From Kiritimatiellia bacterium (GTDB lineage Bacteria; Verrucomicrobiota; Kiritimatiellia; RFP12; UBA1067): a stretch of 64,000 nt of DNA. The translations under genes were made by a program, and so were the position numbers. The DNA lies in contig JAFWKK010000011.1 of the NCBI GenBank assembly GCA_017514235.1, forward strand, positions 1-64,000, read 5' to 3'. Below are positions 7,838-18,000 of this stretch, one piece after another. The notes below the pieces were generated by a model that was given only the letters and a program-made list of their open reading frames with translations, had not been told where the DNA came from and made no database searches. Numbering within the stretch: the first letter of the stretch is position 1; each line of letters begins with the position of its first letter.

Positions 7838-10669
7838 ATGCGTGTTGCGGCGATAGCGACGCTTGTGCTGACGACTTGCGCCGTCGCTCGGGCTGCGGAC
7901 GCCGCAGTCTACGAGCATGCGCTCTATGACGCCGTCTCTCTGGACGGCGCGTGGGAGATGGCGTACAGTCCGTATTCGTGGGAGACGGTAGACGTGCCGA
8001 AGTTCAGCGGGGTCATGGTCGAGAATGCCGTGCCCGGCTACTGGGAGGACATGAAGGATGCGTTCCGTGCCGCTGGAATGCGCGACGAGTTCCGCATCAA
8101 TCCGCTGTATTCGCGCCAGTCGTTCCCGATTTCCGAATATGCCGATGACATGACGCTGCCGAACATACGCGGCACGTTCTTCTACAGGCGGACGGTTGAC
8201 CTCCGCGAGGCTGGTCCTGCCGTGATGGCGTTCGAGGGGGTGCGCAATCAGGTTCATGCCTGGGTTAACGGGACGTTCGCCGGCTTCCGCGCCGGTTTCT
8301 CGACGCCGTTCGAGCTGAACGTGCCTGGCGGTGCGCTACGCCCTGGCACGAACGAGATCGTGCTTGCGGTGTCGAACGACCCAAATCTCGGGTATTGCGG
8401 CGCCTACGTGTGCGGACTGACTACGCGGGCTGTGTTCGGCGCCACGGGAGGCGTGAACGGTAGGCTGGAGCTGCGTTTCCTGCGGGATGGTCTCGCGGAC
8501 GTGTACGTGACTACGGCGCCGGACCTTTCGGAGTTCACCGTGCATGTCTCCGGCGCCTCCGGCGGTTTCCGCTACGAGATACGCGGCGGAGATCGCGTCA
8601 TGGCGGAGGGGCGGGCCGACGGCGACTTCACGCTCCCGGCGAAGGGTTACGACCTTTGGTCGCCGGAAAGTCCGGTACGTTACGACCTGATGTTGACGAC
8701 CGCCAACGGTACCGTCCGCCGGAAGTTCGGCTTGCGCCGTCTTGTTGCGGACGGCGAGCGTCTCCGTCTCAACGGAAGGCCCGTCTACCTGCGTGGAGTG
8801 ACGGAGCACTGCTACTTCCCGCACACGGTGCATCTGCCGCGCGACATCGCCTACTACCGCATGATAACCGCAAGGCGTAAGGAACTGGGATTCAACTTCG
8901 TTCGTTTCCATACGTTCGTGCCGCCGGAGGAGTATCTGGAGGCCACCGACGAGCTGGGAATGCTGGTTCACGTGGAGACGCCAAACTTTGTGGCCGAGCC
9001 GGAGTTTGCGGCGATCGTAGCCTTCGCGCGGCGCCACCCGTCGGTCGTCATCTACTGCATGGGCAACGAATGGCGCATAGACCGTCTCGCCGAGTCTTAC
9101 CTGCGGGATTGTGCCGAAATCGTCCACGAGCGTACCGACGCGCTGTTCTCGCCTATGAGTGCGATGCGCGGCGTTGAATACCAGCTCGTTCGCGGAAAGG
9201 ACGATATTTCCGGCGTGCCGTTCCGGCACAACCCGAAGCGCATGGCGCGGCTTGCTGAATTCTGCGACGTGTTCACTTCCTACCAGCTCGGGCTGGTCAG
9301 CTATTCGTCGCTCAACGAGGGGACGCCCGCCGATCTTGACGCCTGGGGAGACGCCTACTGCGGTAAGCCGCGCCTTTCGCACGAGATATGCATAGACGGC
9401 AGCTACGCCGACCTTTCCACTGAGAGCCTGTACCCGCCAGACTCTCCAATACTTAAGACGGGAATGTTCTCCGGCCTGCGCCGCCAGCTGGAGGAGCGGG
9501 GACTTCTCGGCCGTGCCGACGCATACTTCAGGAACTCGTGCGAATGGATGCGCCGCATCCGCAAGTTCACGTTCGAGAAGCTCCGTGCGGCAGACCGCGT
9601 CGCTGGCTTCGATTTTCTCGGCGACATAAACACCCACTGGCACACTTTCGGCTATTCCGTAGGCATGATGGACGAATTCTACCGGCTGAAGCCCGGAGAA
9701 TCGGTCGGCAACGTACGTCGCTACAACTCCGCCGCCGTGTTGCTCAGCGACTTAGGGAGCGACTTCAACGTGCGCGCGGGGGTGCGCCGCAGGGTTGCGT
9801 TTTTGGTTTCCAACTATGACCGTGCCGTGTCCAACGCGACGCTAAAGGCGTCCCTTGTAGAGGCTGACGGCGGCGGGACCGCATGGGAGGCCTCGTCCGC
9901 GTGCGGCGAGACGGCGATCGGGCGGGTCTCTCCGCTTGCCGCCTTCGATGTTGAAGTTCCTGCGGCGAAGGAGCCAAGGAAGTACTTCCTTCGCGCTGAG
10001 GTGGGCGGCCTCGCGGAGAACGAGTGGGAGATTTACGCGTTCCCAGGGTTCGTCGGGGAAACGGGCGCGCATCCGGCGATTGTCGTGGACGACATCTCTC
10101 GTGACGGACTTCTTTCCGCGATGGCGGAAGGCAAGAGGGTTTTGCTTCTTGGCGCGGGCCCGTTCAGGTCGTTGCCTTCCACGTTCCGCATCGGCATGGC
10201 AGGTCGCTGCGCCGGCGATTTTGCGACTGTGATAAAGAGTGGACACCCTGCGCTTGCAGGAATGCCGCATGAGGGATTCTGCGGCTGGCAGTTCAGGCGC
10301 ATGATGGAGGGCGGCAGGTCCGTCCAGCTGGAGGCTGGCGTTCCGTTCGACCCTATCATAGATGTAGCGAGCGCGGTGAAGTTCGTGATACGGCAGTCGT
10401 CGCTGTTCGAGTACCGCGTCGGCGAAGGACGGCTTCTCGTCTGCTCGCTCCGGTTCGGCCACGACGACCCGGCTGCGGAGTGGTTGCGCGCGCGGCTTGA
10501 GGCGTACGCAGGGTCTGACGAGTTCGACCCGCCCGTTGCGATTTCGCCGGAGCAGCTGCGTTCGCTGATCGACGCTCCGCTCCTGAGCGGCGCTGCCAAC
10601 CAGAACCGCGCCCGCAATCCCAACGATCCGGCATCATCGGTCCGAGCCGGCAAGTTCGCCCAACCATAG
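7838..10669 (+). CDS. secreted glycoside hydrolase family 2 enzyme
   Basis: 943 residues from the ATG at 7838, chosen because a Sec signal peptide begins there (MRVAAIATLVLTTCAVARA, cleavage after about 20). A longer TTG-initiated reading from 7802 would spoil the signal. The layout is GH2: sugar-binding jelly-roll about 110-210, immunoglobulin-like domain to about 300, then a TIM barrel. The acid/base motif GNEW is at about 409-412 with Glu411. A long C-terminal part (about 640-943) has no clear match. GH2 enzymes are beta-galactosidases, glucuronidases or mannosidases; the substrate is unknown. No SusCD-like transporter is nearby. Confidence 0.85.
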   Translation: MRVAAIATLVLTTCAVARAADAAVYEHALYDAVSLDGAWEMAYSPYSWETVDVPKFSGVMVENAVPGYWEDMKDAFRAAGMRDEFRINPLYSRQSFPISEYADDMTLPNIRGTFFYRRTVDLREAGPAVMAFEGVRNQVHAWVNGTFAGFRAGFSTPFELNVPGGALRPGTNEIVLAVSNDPNLGYCGAYVCGLTTRAVFGATGGVNGRLELRFLRDGLADVYVTTAPDLSEFTVHVSGASGGFRYEIRGGDRVMAEGRADGDFTLPAKGYDLWSPESPVRYDLMLTTANGTVRRKFGLRRLVADGERLRLNGRPVYLRGVTEHCYFPHTVHLPRDIAYYRMITARRKELGFNFVRFHTFVPPEEYLEATDELGMLVHVETPNFVAEPEFAAIVAFARRHPSVVIYCMGNEWRIDRLAESYLRDCAEIVHERTDALFSPMSAMRGVEYQLVRGKDDISGVPFRHNPKRMARLAEFCDVFTSYQLGLVSYSSLNEGTPADLDAWGDAYCGKPRLSHEICIDGSYADLSTESLYPPDSPILKTGMFSGLRRQLEERGLLGRADAYFRNSCEWMRRIRKFTFEKLRAADRVAGFDFLGDINTHWHTFGYSVGMMDEFYRLKPGESVGNVRRYNSAAVLLSDLGSDFNVRAGVRRRVAFLVSNYDRAVSNATLKASLVEADGGGTAWEASSACGETAIGRVSPLAAFDVEVPAAKEPRKYFLRAEVGGLAENEWEIYAFPGFVGETGAHPAIVVDDISRDGLLSAMAEGKRVLLLGAGPFRSLPSTFRIGMAGRCAGDFATVIKSGHPALAGMPHEGFCGWQFRRMMEGGRSVQLEAGVPFDPIIDVASAVKFVIRQSSLFEYRVGEGRLLVCSLRFGHDDPAAEWLRARLEAYAGSDEFDPPVAISPEQLRSLIDAPLLSGAANQNRARNPNDPASSVRAGKFAQP

Positions 10670-10710
10670 CATGTCGAAACCGGTGGCATGACGAAAGCAG
10701 GAAAAGTTGC

Positions 10711-10971
10711 ATGCGACGAATAACGATTAAGGCCATGTGCGTGCTCCTCGTGGAGACGATGGTGTTCGTTGAGGCGTTCGCGACGGCTGCGAGGCCGAGC
10801 GTAATCGATGGCTGCAAATGGAACTGCAACTACGACGAAGAGAAAGTCGCGCCGTACGTACTTGAGGACCCTCTGCGGTTCTTGGACGGACGCAAGGTTG
10901 CTGCAAAAACCGAATGGCGAGAACGTAAAGTGGAGACGGCCTCCTCACGGTGGCGTCGCATTGTGGTATAA
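10711..10971 (+). pseudogene. truncated CE15 (glucuronoyl esterase-like) remnant
   Basis: An 86-codon reading frame starts with a signal-peptide-like segment and then reads NYDEEKVAPYVLEDPLRF and DGRKVAAKTEW. This resembles the conserved N-terminus of CE15 glucuronoyl methylesterases and related acetylxylan-esterase-like proteins, which are normally about 400 residues. The similarity ends near 10930; the rest of the frame runs into the promoter of the next gene. The alpha/beta-hydrolase core and catalytic Ser are missing, so this is a 5' fragment left by deletion. GAAAGCAGGAAAAG upstream could still serve as a ribosome site. Confidence 0.6.
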
Positions 10972-10972
10972 T
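10964..10972 (+). promoter_or_regulatory. extended -10 of the GntR-type regulator gene
   Basis: TGG-TATAAT at 10964-10972. The ATG at 11003 lies 30 nt downstream and has its own AAAGGAG at 10985-10991, so this is a leadered transcript. Confidence 0.8.
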
Positions 10973-11002
10973 ACGCCTGCATTGAAAGGAGAGCGTAGAG
11001 AC

Positions 11003-12085
11003 ATGAATCCTGCCGGCGTGCGGGTGAAGCGGACGCTGTCGAACAGGATTGCAGAGGAGCTTCGCGGAGACCTTGGCGCGGGGCGTTGGAAGGCTGGCGA
11101 CGCGCTGCCGCCAGTCGACGAACTGCGCAGACGCTTCGGTGCCGGGGAGTATGCAGTGCGCACGGCGCTTAAGCGCCTGCGCGACGAGGGGCTCGTCTCC
11201 GTCAAGCAGGGTGCCGGGGTGACTGCCACGGGTAAGGGCACGTGGCGCTGGCGCGGCCGTGTCGCCTTTGTCGCCGTAGGCGTGCCAGGTTCGTACTATT
11301 CGCAGATGCTTGCTCACCAGATGTCGACATGTCTTGCCGACGCCGGCTGGGATTTCGTTTTCATCGCCTTGCCATCGTGCCCGTCCAAGCCGCTTGACCT
11401 GACTCTTGTCCGGCGACATGTCGAAGCAGGGCTGGATTTTGCGGTATGCTACTGTTCTGAAAGGGAAATCTTTGACATGTTCGCCAGCGCGGGCGTCCCT
11501 TACATCGTCTTCGACGCAGGCGTGAAAAGCGATCCTCACGCGAAGGCGGTGGTCAGTCTGGACTTCGGAGAGTGCTTTTCCGAAGTCGCCGCAACGCTGA
11601 AGTCGCACGGAGTCAAGCGGCTGCTGGAAGTGGACTACGACAGAAGCATAGACCGAAGCTTCAAGTCGCAGCTGCTTGAGGCCGGAATATCCGTCCACAG
11701 ACTCTTCGGTGCATGGGAGAAGCCCGGAAGGTGGCGTGTCGGCGAGATGCGCGAGGCGGGGCATCGCCTTGTCGCCAAGTACTTTCGTGACTCGCACAAC
11801 CGTGCGCATCCTCCGGACGCGGTGCTGTTCGACGACGACTATTTCGCGTCAGGCGGCATAGCGGCGCTTTTCGAGGCGGGGCTGCGCATACCAGAGGACA
11901 TCGGCGTGGTCACATGGTCTAATGCCGGAAACGAACTGTCCTTCGGCTTCTCGCTTGCCCGCATAGAGAACGATCCAATTGAGCATGGCAGGGCGCTGTC
12001 GGAATACCTGCTGAATCTTCTTGACGGACGCAAGGCCGGATTGCCCCGTCTGTTCACCAGGTTCATCGCCGGCGAAAGTCTTTAG
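11003..12085 (+). CDS. GntR-HTH / periplasmic-binding-fold transcription regulator
   Basis: 360 residues. A GntR-type winged helix at about 5-72 (KAGDALPPVDELRRRFG, then RTALKRLRDEGLVSVKQGAG) is fused to a LacI-like sugar-binding domain from about 85 on (WRGRVAFVAVGVPGSYYSQ; later FDDDYFASGGIAAL and IPEDIGVVTWSNAG). This is the AraR-like plan: a sugar ligand controls DNA binding. The start at 11003 is fixed by AAAGGAG 12 nt upstream. The large secreted protein and GH42-like gene downstream are the likely targets (inference). A regulator of the same architecture is at 28105. Confidence 0.88.
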   Translation: MNPAGVRVKRTLSNRIAEELRGDLGAGRWKAGDALPPVDELRRRFGAGEYAVRTALKRLRDEGLVSVKQGAGVTATGKGTWRWRGRVAFVAVGVPGSYYSQMLAHQMSTCLADAGWDFVFIALPSCPSKPLDLTLVRRHVEAGLDFAVCYCSEREIFDMFASAGVPYIVFDAGVKSDPHAKAVVSLDFGECFSEVAATLKSHGVKRLLEVDYDRSIDRSFKSQLLEAGISVHRLFGAWEKPGRWRVGEMREAGHRLVAKYFRDSHNRAHPPDAVLFDDDYFASGGIAALFEAGLRIPEDIGVVTWSNAGNELSFGFSLARIENDPIEHGRALSEYLLNLLDGRKAGLPRLFTRFIAGESL

Positions 12086-12122
12086 CGCGGCGTTTTGCGT
12101 TTTATGCAGGGAATTCCGCATT

Positions 12123-12146
12123 ATTGAGATTGGTATTGAGATTTGG
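12123..12146 (+). repeat. two 12-bp direct repeats, possible operator
   Basis: ATTGAGATTGGT at 12123-12134 is followed at once by ATTGAGATTTGG at 12135-12146, in the 139-bp gap between the regulator gene and the PATR protein gene. One helical turn apart, they could be half-sites for the adjacent regulator. No canonical -10 of the window's type is seen here; a weak TTATCC at 12179-12184 is the best I can offer. Confidence 0.4.
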
Positions 12147-12224
12147 GAGATTCTTCTTGTCTTTTGGTAGGGCGTGTGTTATCCTTTGTTCAAAGTCAAC
12201 GCACAAAACCAAGGAGAAACCAAC

Positions 12225-14975
12225 ATGAACTCTACAAGTGCAGCCAAATGCAGGACAATGACTGCCATTTTTGTAGCCGTTGTGGCCGCTGGCATCCACT
12301 GCGTCGCTTCCGCCGCTACGGTCTACTGGAAGGACAACGCGCCGAACGACGACTGGACGGACGGATCCAACTACGTGGGCGGCGCGGCTCCGTCGGCGAA
12401 CGACACAGTGGTCGTTGGAAACGCAACGGTTCGCCTCTCTAACTCCGACATGGCGTCGTTCAACCTCGCGTCCTCGCTTGCGCGCATCCTGCCGACGAAC
12501 TCCAACGCGAGAATCGAATTCACGATTTCCGGCGCGGACGCGACATGCTCCTTCGGTGCGTCGATCCGCTATCCAGAGACTGGCGACTCCCCTAGGTACG
12601 GCAAGATCGTGAAGAAGGGCGACGGCACGCTCGAACTCGCATGTTCCTCCGTCAACAACCCATACGCGACGGATATCGCCGTAGAGGGCGGAATGCTTTC
12701 CGTCAAGGACTCGGGGATTGCAAATCAAAACGCCCTCTTCGGCAACATCGACGTGTCGGCCGGCGCATCGTTCTTCACGCGCACGAACGGACGCACCTGG
12801 ACGGGCAGTGTCACGGGCGAGGGAACGGTCACAAACAGCGCCGCCAACCAGCTGGTCGTCTGGGGAGGCAGCAACGCCAGCCCGGCGGAGCTGACGACAT
12901 GGATGAGCAAGCTCGGCTACTACAGCTCGGGACGCGTCATGATCAGGCGCGACGACAATACGTTCGGCAATTTCACTGTCTTTTCCAACTCGCCTCTGCC
13001 TTCCGACGGCCACGGCGTCACGGGTTTCCATTCCATCGGCAAGAAAGGGCAGGCTTCGTCCGTCGGAACCCATGACACCCTGAACACCGGCGAAAGAGGC
13101 GGCACCTTCCTCTATCTCGGCGACGGCAACGAGACGGAGACGGACAAGAAGATCACCGCGTCGTACGCAAGCATGGGGCCAACGGTGTTCGACGCCGGCG
13201 CATACGGAGGGCTGACGTTCAAGGGGACGTGGGGATACGGCGGTACGGCAGGATCGGGGCAGGGCATGGGACGGCTCGTGCTTTCCGGGTCCAACACGCA
13301 CGAGTGCGTGATTGCCGGCGATATCAAGAACGCGACGCTCGCGAACAGCCAGGGGAAGACGGGCTTCTCGTTCCACATCACGAAGAAGGGCACTGGCGCG
13401 TGGCGGTTTACTGATGTTGGAAGTCCGCTTCAAGATGGCCTGGGCAGCGGAACAGTGCGCGAGAACGACACTGGCATTGCAGTGGAGGAGGGCACGCTTC
13501 GCTATGATTTTATCCGCGAGGCGGGCGACAAGTGCGCTCTCGGCATGGCCACGAACCTATGCGAAGCGTACTGCGGCGCTCCAGACGAGGCGTACCGCGT
13601 GCCGTACGCCTTCCGCCTCGGTTCCGCCGCGAGATCTTATCCCGACGACGGTCTTGCGACATTCGAGTACACTGGAACTCGCGACGCCATATGCACGACA
13701 AGGCCGATTGCGCTGGGGGGCGATGCGCGGCTTCTCAACTCCAGCGGGTACCCTTTGCGTCTCGGCGGCATAAGCGCAATCTCGAACGGAGTGCAGAATC
13801 TAGTCCTTGGCGGAGCAGGCACTGACAACGAAGTAGGCAACTTGACGGACGGCGCGGCGGGATGCCGTCTCGGCGTCATCAAGGAAGGGAGCGGCACGTG
13901 GACGCTTGCGATGACGAATTCGTTCTCCGGTCCCGTAGTGGTCAAGGGCGGCACGCTCAAGGTCCGCCACGTTGGCGAGGGTGTCAAGTACACCTGGTAC
14001 AAGCTGGTGATAAAGGATCTCTGGTCGAGGTTCAGGACGTCGACAAAGTCGGATTATTTGAAGCTTGGCAGAATCGGGCTGTTTGACGGCGACGGCTATC
14101 GCCAGAACATAGGATTTGCCGCAAATACTGCCAATTCCGTCGGCTTGTCGCTTTCTGGCGGTCAGATTGGACGCGGAATGCCGATGCGTTATTATACGTG
14201 GTTTGGCAGTCGGTACGAGAAATTGACCGATACGGGGCAGATTTCCGACAGTTCCTGCCTCCAACTGCAGAGAGACAATGCCGTCATCGATCCAAGCGAT
14301 CCAAAGAAATGGCTGGAGTTTGACTTGCGGCTTACGAACGGAACGCCCGAGATCGCGTACTATGACCTTGCCGTGGTGTATGGCGATGGCACTGGCACTG
14401 GTGCTTATTCAAACTTTAATGTACGCGCATGGTCGCTGCTTGGTTCTACCGACGGCTGGAACTGGGACGAACTCCACTCCGTCGCCGACAACAGGGCGAG
14501 CGGCGAAAAGATGAAGATTCCGACTACAAGCAACTCGTGGATGGCGCAGAACAAGTCGTCAAGCGGAGAGACTGCCGCTACAAAGCACGACACGACGAAG
14601 CTTCAGGCAATACGCGGGCACAGCCTCGGCCTTGTGCCGGCTCCGCTCGCCAACGTCGAGTACGTGAGCGTAAGCGACGGCGCCGTCCTTGAGGCGGAAG
14701 GCGACGTCACGCTTTCGTCGTTCCGCGTGACGGCCGGCGCTGCTCCGGGAACGGTAAGGGGCTTCTCGCTCGCGCCGAACTGCACGGTGGACGTGAGAGG
14801 CCTGCCAAAGCATCCTCAGCCCTTTGACCTTCCGATTGCGTTCGATGGCGTTTCCGTTGCGGACGCGGACTGGTCTCTTACGGTTGACGGCGCCCCGACG
14901 CAGAAGTACAGCCTTTCGGTCGTCGGCAACCGCCTGCGCTTCATGGTGAAGGGGATTAAGCTCGTTGTCTTCTAG
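12225..14975 (+). CDS. large secreted protein with PATR-type beta-strand repeats
   Basis: 916 residues. The start at 12225 follows AAGGAG and gives a signal peptide ending near residue 29 (VASAA). Passenger-like repeats of the autotransporter-associated strand type recur: KKGDGTLELA near 145, KKGTGAWRF near 390, KEGSGTWTLAMTNSFSG near 560, each followed by a GGxL stretch. Around 590-760 is a segment that looks like a carbohydrate-binding jelly roll. No C-terminal beta-barrel is present, so it is not a classical autotransporter. It probably binds glycan at the cell surface. The GH42-like gene starts 25 nt downstream. Confidence 0.75.
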   Translation: MNSTSAAKCRTMTAIFVAVVAAGIHCVASAATVYWKDNAPNDDWTDGSNYVGGAAPSANDTVVVGNATVRLSNSDMASFNLASSLARILPTNSNARIEFTISGADATCSFGASIRYPETGDSPRYGKIVKKGDGTLELACSSVNNPYATDIAVEGGMLSVKDSGIANQNALFGNIDVSAGASFFTRTNGRTWTGSVTGEGTVTNSAANQLVVWGGSNASPAELTTWMSKLGYYSSGRVMIRRDDNTFGNFTVFSNSPLPSDGHGVTGFHSIGKKGQASSVGTHDTLNTGERGGTFLYLGDGNETETDKKITASYASMGPTVFDAGAYGGLTFKGTWGYGGTAGSGQGMGRLVLSGSNTHECVIAGDIKNATLANSQGKTGFSFHITKKGTGAWRFTDVGSPLQDGLGSGTVRENDTGIAVEEGTLRYDFIREAGDKCALGMATNLCEAYCGAPDEAYRVPYAFRLGSAARSYPDDGLATFEYTGTRDAICTTRPIALGGDARLLNSSGYPLRLGGISAISNGVQNLVLGGAGTDNEVGNLTDGAAGCRLGVIKEGSGTWTLAMTNSFSGPVVVKGGTLKVRHVGEGVKYTWYKLVIKDLWSRFRTSTKSDYLKLGRIGLFDGDGYRQNIGFAANTANSVGLSLSGGQIGRGMPMRYYTWFGSRYEKLTDTGQISDSSCLQLQRDNAVIDPSDPKKWLEFDLRLTNGTPEIAYYDLAVVYGDGTGTGAYSNFNVRAWSLLGSTDGWNWDELHSVADNRASGEKMKIPTTSNSWMAQNKSSSGETAATKHDTTKLQAIRGHSLGLVPAPLANVEYVSVSDGAVLEAEGDVTLSSFRVTAGAAPGTVRGFSLAPNCTVDVRGLPKHPQPFDLPIAFDGVSVADADWSLTVDGAPTQKYSLSVVGNRLRFMVKGIKLVVF

Positions 14976-15000
14976 GACGAGTCGTAGAGAGCCGCATGCC

Positions 15001-18000
15001 ATGCGCGGCAGGTCGCTGACAGCCGCCCTCTTCCTCTTCGCCGCATCGCGGCTGGCGGCGGAAGGGGCGGCATGCCTCGCGTTCCCCGTCAATGGACATC
15101 CCGAAGCCCGTCAGGCGATCGACCACAAAGTCTACGAACTGAACCAGAGCAAGCCTCGGCGGATCGCGTGGGGTGTGTCCGGGCGCTTCTCCGGAGTAGA
15201 CCGCACGCTGGCGCCTAACCACCACAAGTACGGTATGGAGATCCGGTTTATCTACGACGACGGCACGGACGACTGGTTCACACCTGCCCGCAAGTTCACG
15301 GCGGACAGTCCGGGCTGGCAGCGCCTTACGGGAATCTACTGCCCGCGCCGGCCGGTGAAGAAGGCGTACTTCTTCTACAGGCTTGCGACACCGGGGGAGG
15401 CGTGGTACGACGGCGTGTCGCTTTTCGAGGCGCCGGACAGGCCGGTCCGCGGCGGATGCCGCGCCACGGAGTCGAACGGCGAAGTAACGCTGGAGAACGA
15501 CTTCATCCGATGCACTGTCCTGCCGGGCGAGGGCGCGACGGTGCGTGAGCTGGTAGACCGGCGCACCGGCGTAAACTACGCCGGGGAACGAAGCGGGCTC
15601 CGTCTGCTCCAGGACGGCTTCAGGCACGGCGGCGACGTCAGCAGGCTCCAATGGAATGCGGAGGTGCGGAACGACGGGAACGACGAGGCCACTGTGGAGC
15701 TGCGGCTGTCCGGTGCGGAAGGCAGGCCGTATCTCGAAATTGTCCGGCAGATGACGCTGAAGCGCGACTCGTCCGCGCTGGAGGTGCGGTATTCGTGGCG
15801 CAACCAGCCAGCGTCGATGGCCGACATGCTTGTGGACCCCTGCGTGGCGAACGGCCTGGCGCCAAACGGCGTCCGAAAGCCCGCGCTCTGCTATCCTACG
15901 GAGAGCGGGGTCGTCTGTGCCGAACCGGACGGCGGTGGTGCGTGGTGCCAGGATGCGATTGGCGGCTGGTGTGCGGCGCTTGGTGATGGGGCGCGGACGA
16001 TGGCCTTCCAGTTCAGCTGGGAGCACTGCTACGGGACGCGAGTCCTGCAGGGCGCGGGCGGCAATCCGGTCTCGTGCGTCGCCTTCCGGCCTTTCAGGAT
16101 TCCCGCGGGGGGGACGGAGTCCACCGACGTCGCGCTTTTCCCGCTTGCGGGCGTTGCGCGTCCAGACTGGGTGGAGAACGGCATTGCAGCAAGCATTTCC
16201 ACGGACGGCGGAAAGCTTGCGGCCGTTTTCGATTCGGCCTTCGACGGCTTGCTGAACGTAGAGTTGGAGGCGCGTGCCTCCGACGGCGCGGCGACGTTCA
16301 GGCGCGGCGTCGTGTTCGTTTCGCCTGACTCCTCCTCGACCTTTGCCACCGACATTCCCTGTGCCGGCGTGAGCTGGTGCGCGGTCAGGGCGTTTGCGGA
16401 CGGCTCCCTTGCATTCGAGGCCGAGCGCGCGTTCGAGGCCGGGCGCAAGTACCGTGCGAAGCGCGCCAAGGCGAAGCCAGTCGAGGTCAAGCCGTTCCGG
16501 ATGGCGCTTGGCGGCGGCCCCGTGACTCCGCATGCTGAATTTGCACGGCCATACGCAGGCGGAAGGCCGAAAGTCCTTTTCATCACGAGCATACACCAGG
16601 CGAGGGAGATCGTGGAGCTGCTCCAGCGCATCGACATGGACGCGCGGACTGTGCGCCTTGCATATGACGAGAACACGACATCGTGGGCGATGATCGAGCA
16701 GTTCGGCACGTACAGGTACCGCGAGATGAACATTTCGCTCAAGAAGGAACTTGAAAGCCGGCTTGACGTCATATTCGTGAGCGGCAGCCTGCTGAACGCG
16801 GTGGACAAGGAAAATCGGACGGAGATTGACCGCCAGGTGGCGGCAGGCACGGGGCTTGTCCGCGTAGGTCCGAAGCTCCCTCCGCTCGATGGCGACTCTG
16901 CGGCGCGCAACTGGATCGCCGGCAACGTGTCGCCCGAGCTGCTGCCGTTCAAGGCCGGGGACCTGCGGGCCGCAGCGGTTGGATCGCACCGCGAAGTAAT
17001 GCTGGACTACGAGGGCAGGCTGGGGCTGACGCCGTTCGTGCCGTACTCCGCGGAGTTCCCGCCGTTCCGCTACCAGGACTACTCTCTTGGCGTGGTGGGG
17101 CGCGCAATACTGTGGGCTGCTAAGATGGACGTCGCGCCGCCTCCCGATGCGCAGACGGCGGAGGAGACCGTTTCCGTCGAGCCCGGGTTCTCCATACGGC
17201 ACAGGTTCATGAAAGGCCCGAAGGGCGTGTACGATTGGACCGCCGAAGCGCTGCACGTGCGCAAGCCGGCCGAGTTCAGGGAGTTCGCCGTAGATGACGG
17301 CGGGGGCGCGTACAGGATTGGCGGACGAGTGAAGGGCAAGGTCTCCTTGACCGGTGGCGCGGCCCGCGTCACGCTTTCCGACGGATTCGGCCGCCTGCTT
17401 GCGGAGGCGGACGGCGTGACGGACACGTTCGCCCTTGCCATTCCCGAGGCGAGGACGGGAATGCTGTTCGTGGACGCATATCTTGAGCTTGGCGGCAAGA
17501 CAGTGGACGTGCGACATGCCAAGGTCGTGTGCGAACGCCCTTGGCGACGCGCTGAATATCCGCTCGGCATCTCCGAGGACTGGTTGACCGACGGTTGTGA
17601 GAAGGAGTACCTGCTGGAGCACAGGGCGAGACTGTACCATGAGTTGGGGATCGACATGATACGCTTTTGGAATTCTTCGAGCGTTGCCAGCTTTCTTCAC
17701 ATGTTGCCGCATGGCTTCGATCTCGACTTCCCGATCTACGACGCCAGGATCGGCGAAACGGCGTTCCGGGAGCGGTTCCGCGACCCTTACGCTAAGACGA
17801 AAGACCGCAAATACCTTTGCCGCCGGCCATGCCTGCACGATCCCGAATACCGCAAGGCGCTTGACGAGAAGACGAGGGCGAATGTGGCGCGAATCGCAAG
17901 GTTCTCCCCTGTAACTTGCGACTGTGGCGACGAGAATACGCTTACCCTCTGGGACAGCCCGTTCGACTTCTGCTTCTCCACGCATACGCTCAATGCGTTT

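Noticed and set aside
14956-17985. A 1009-codon - strand open frame opposite the GH42-like gene
   Set aside because: Arg/Val/His-rich mirror translation with no domain, typical of long antisense frames in GC-rich DNA.
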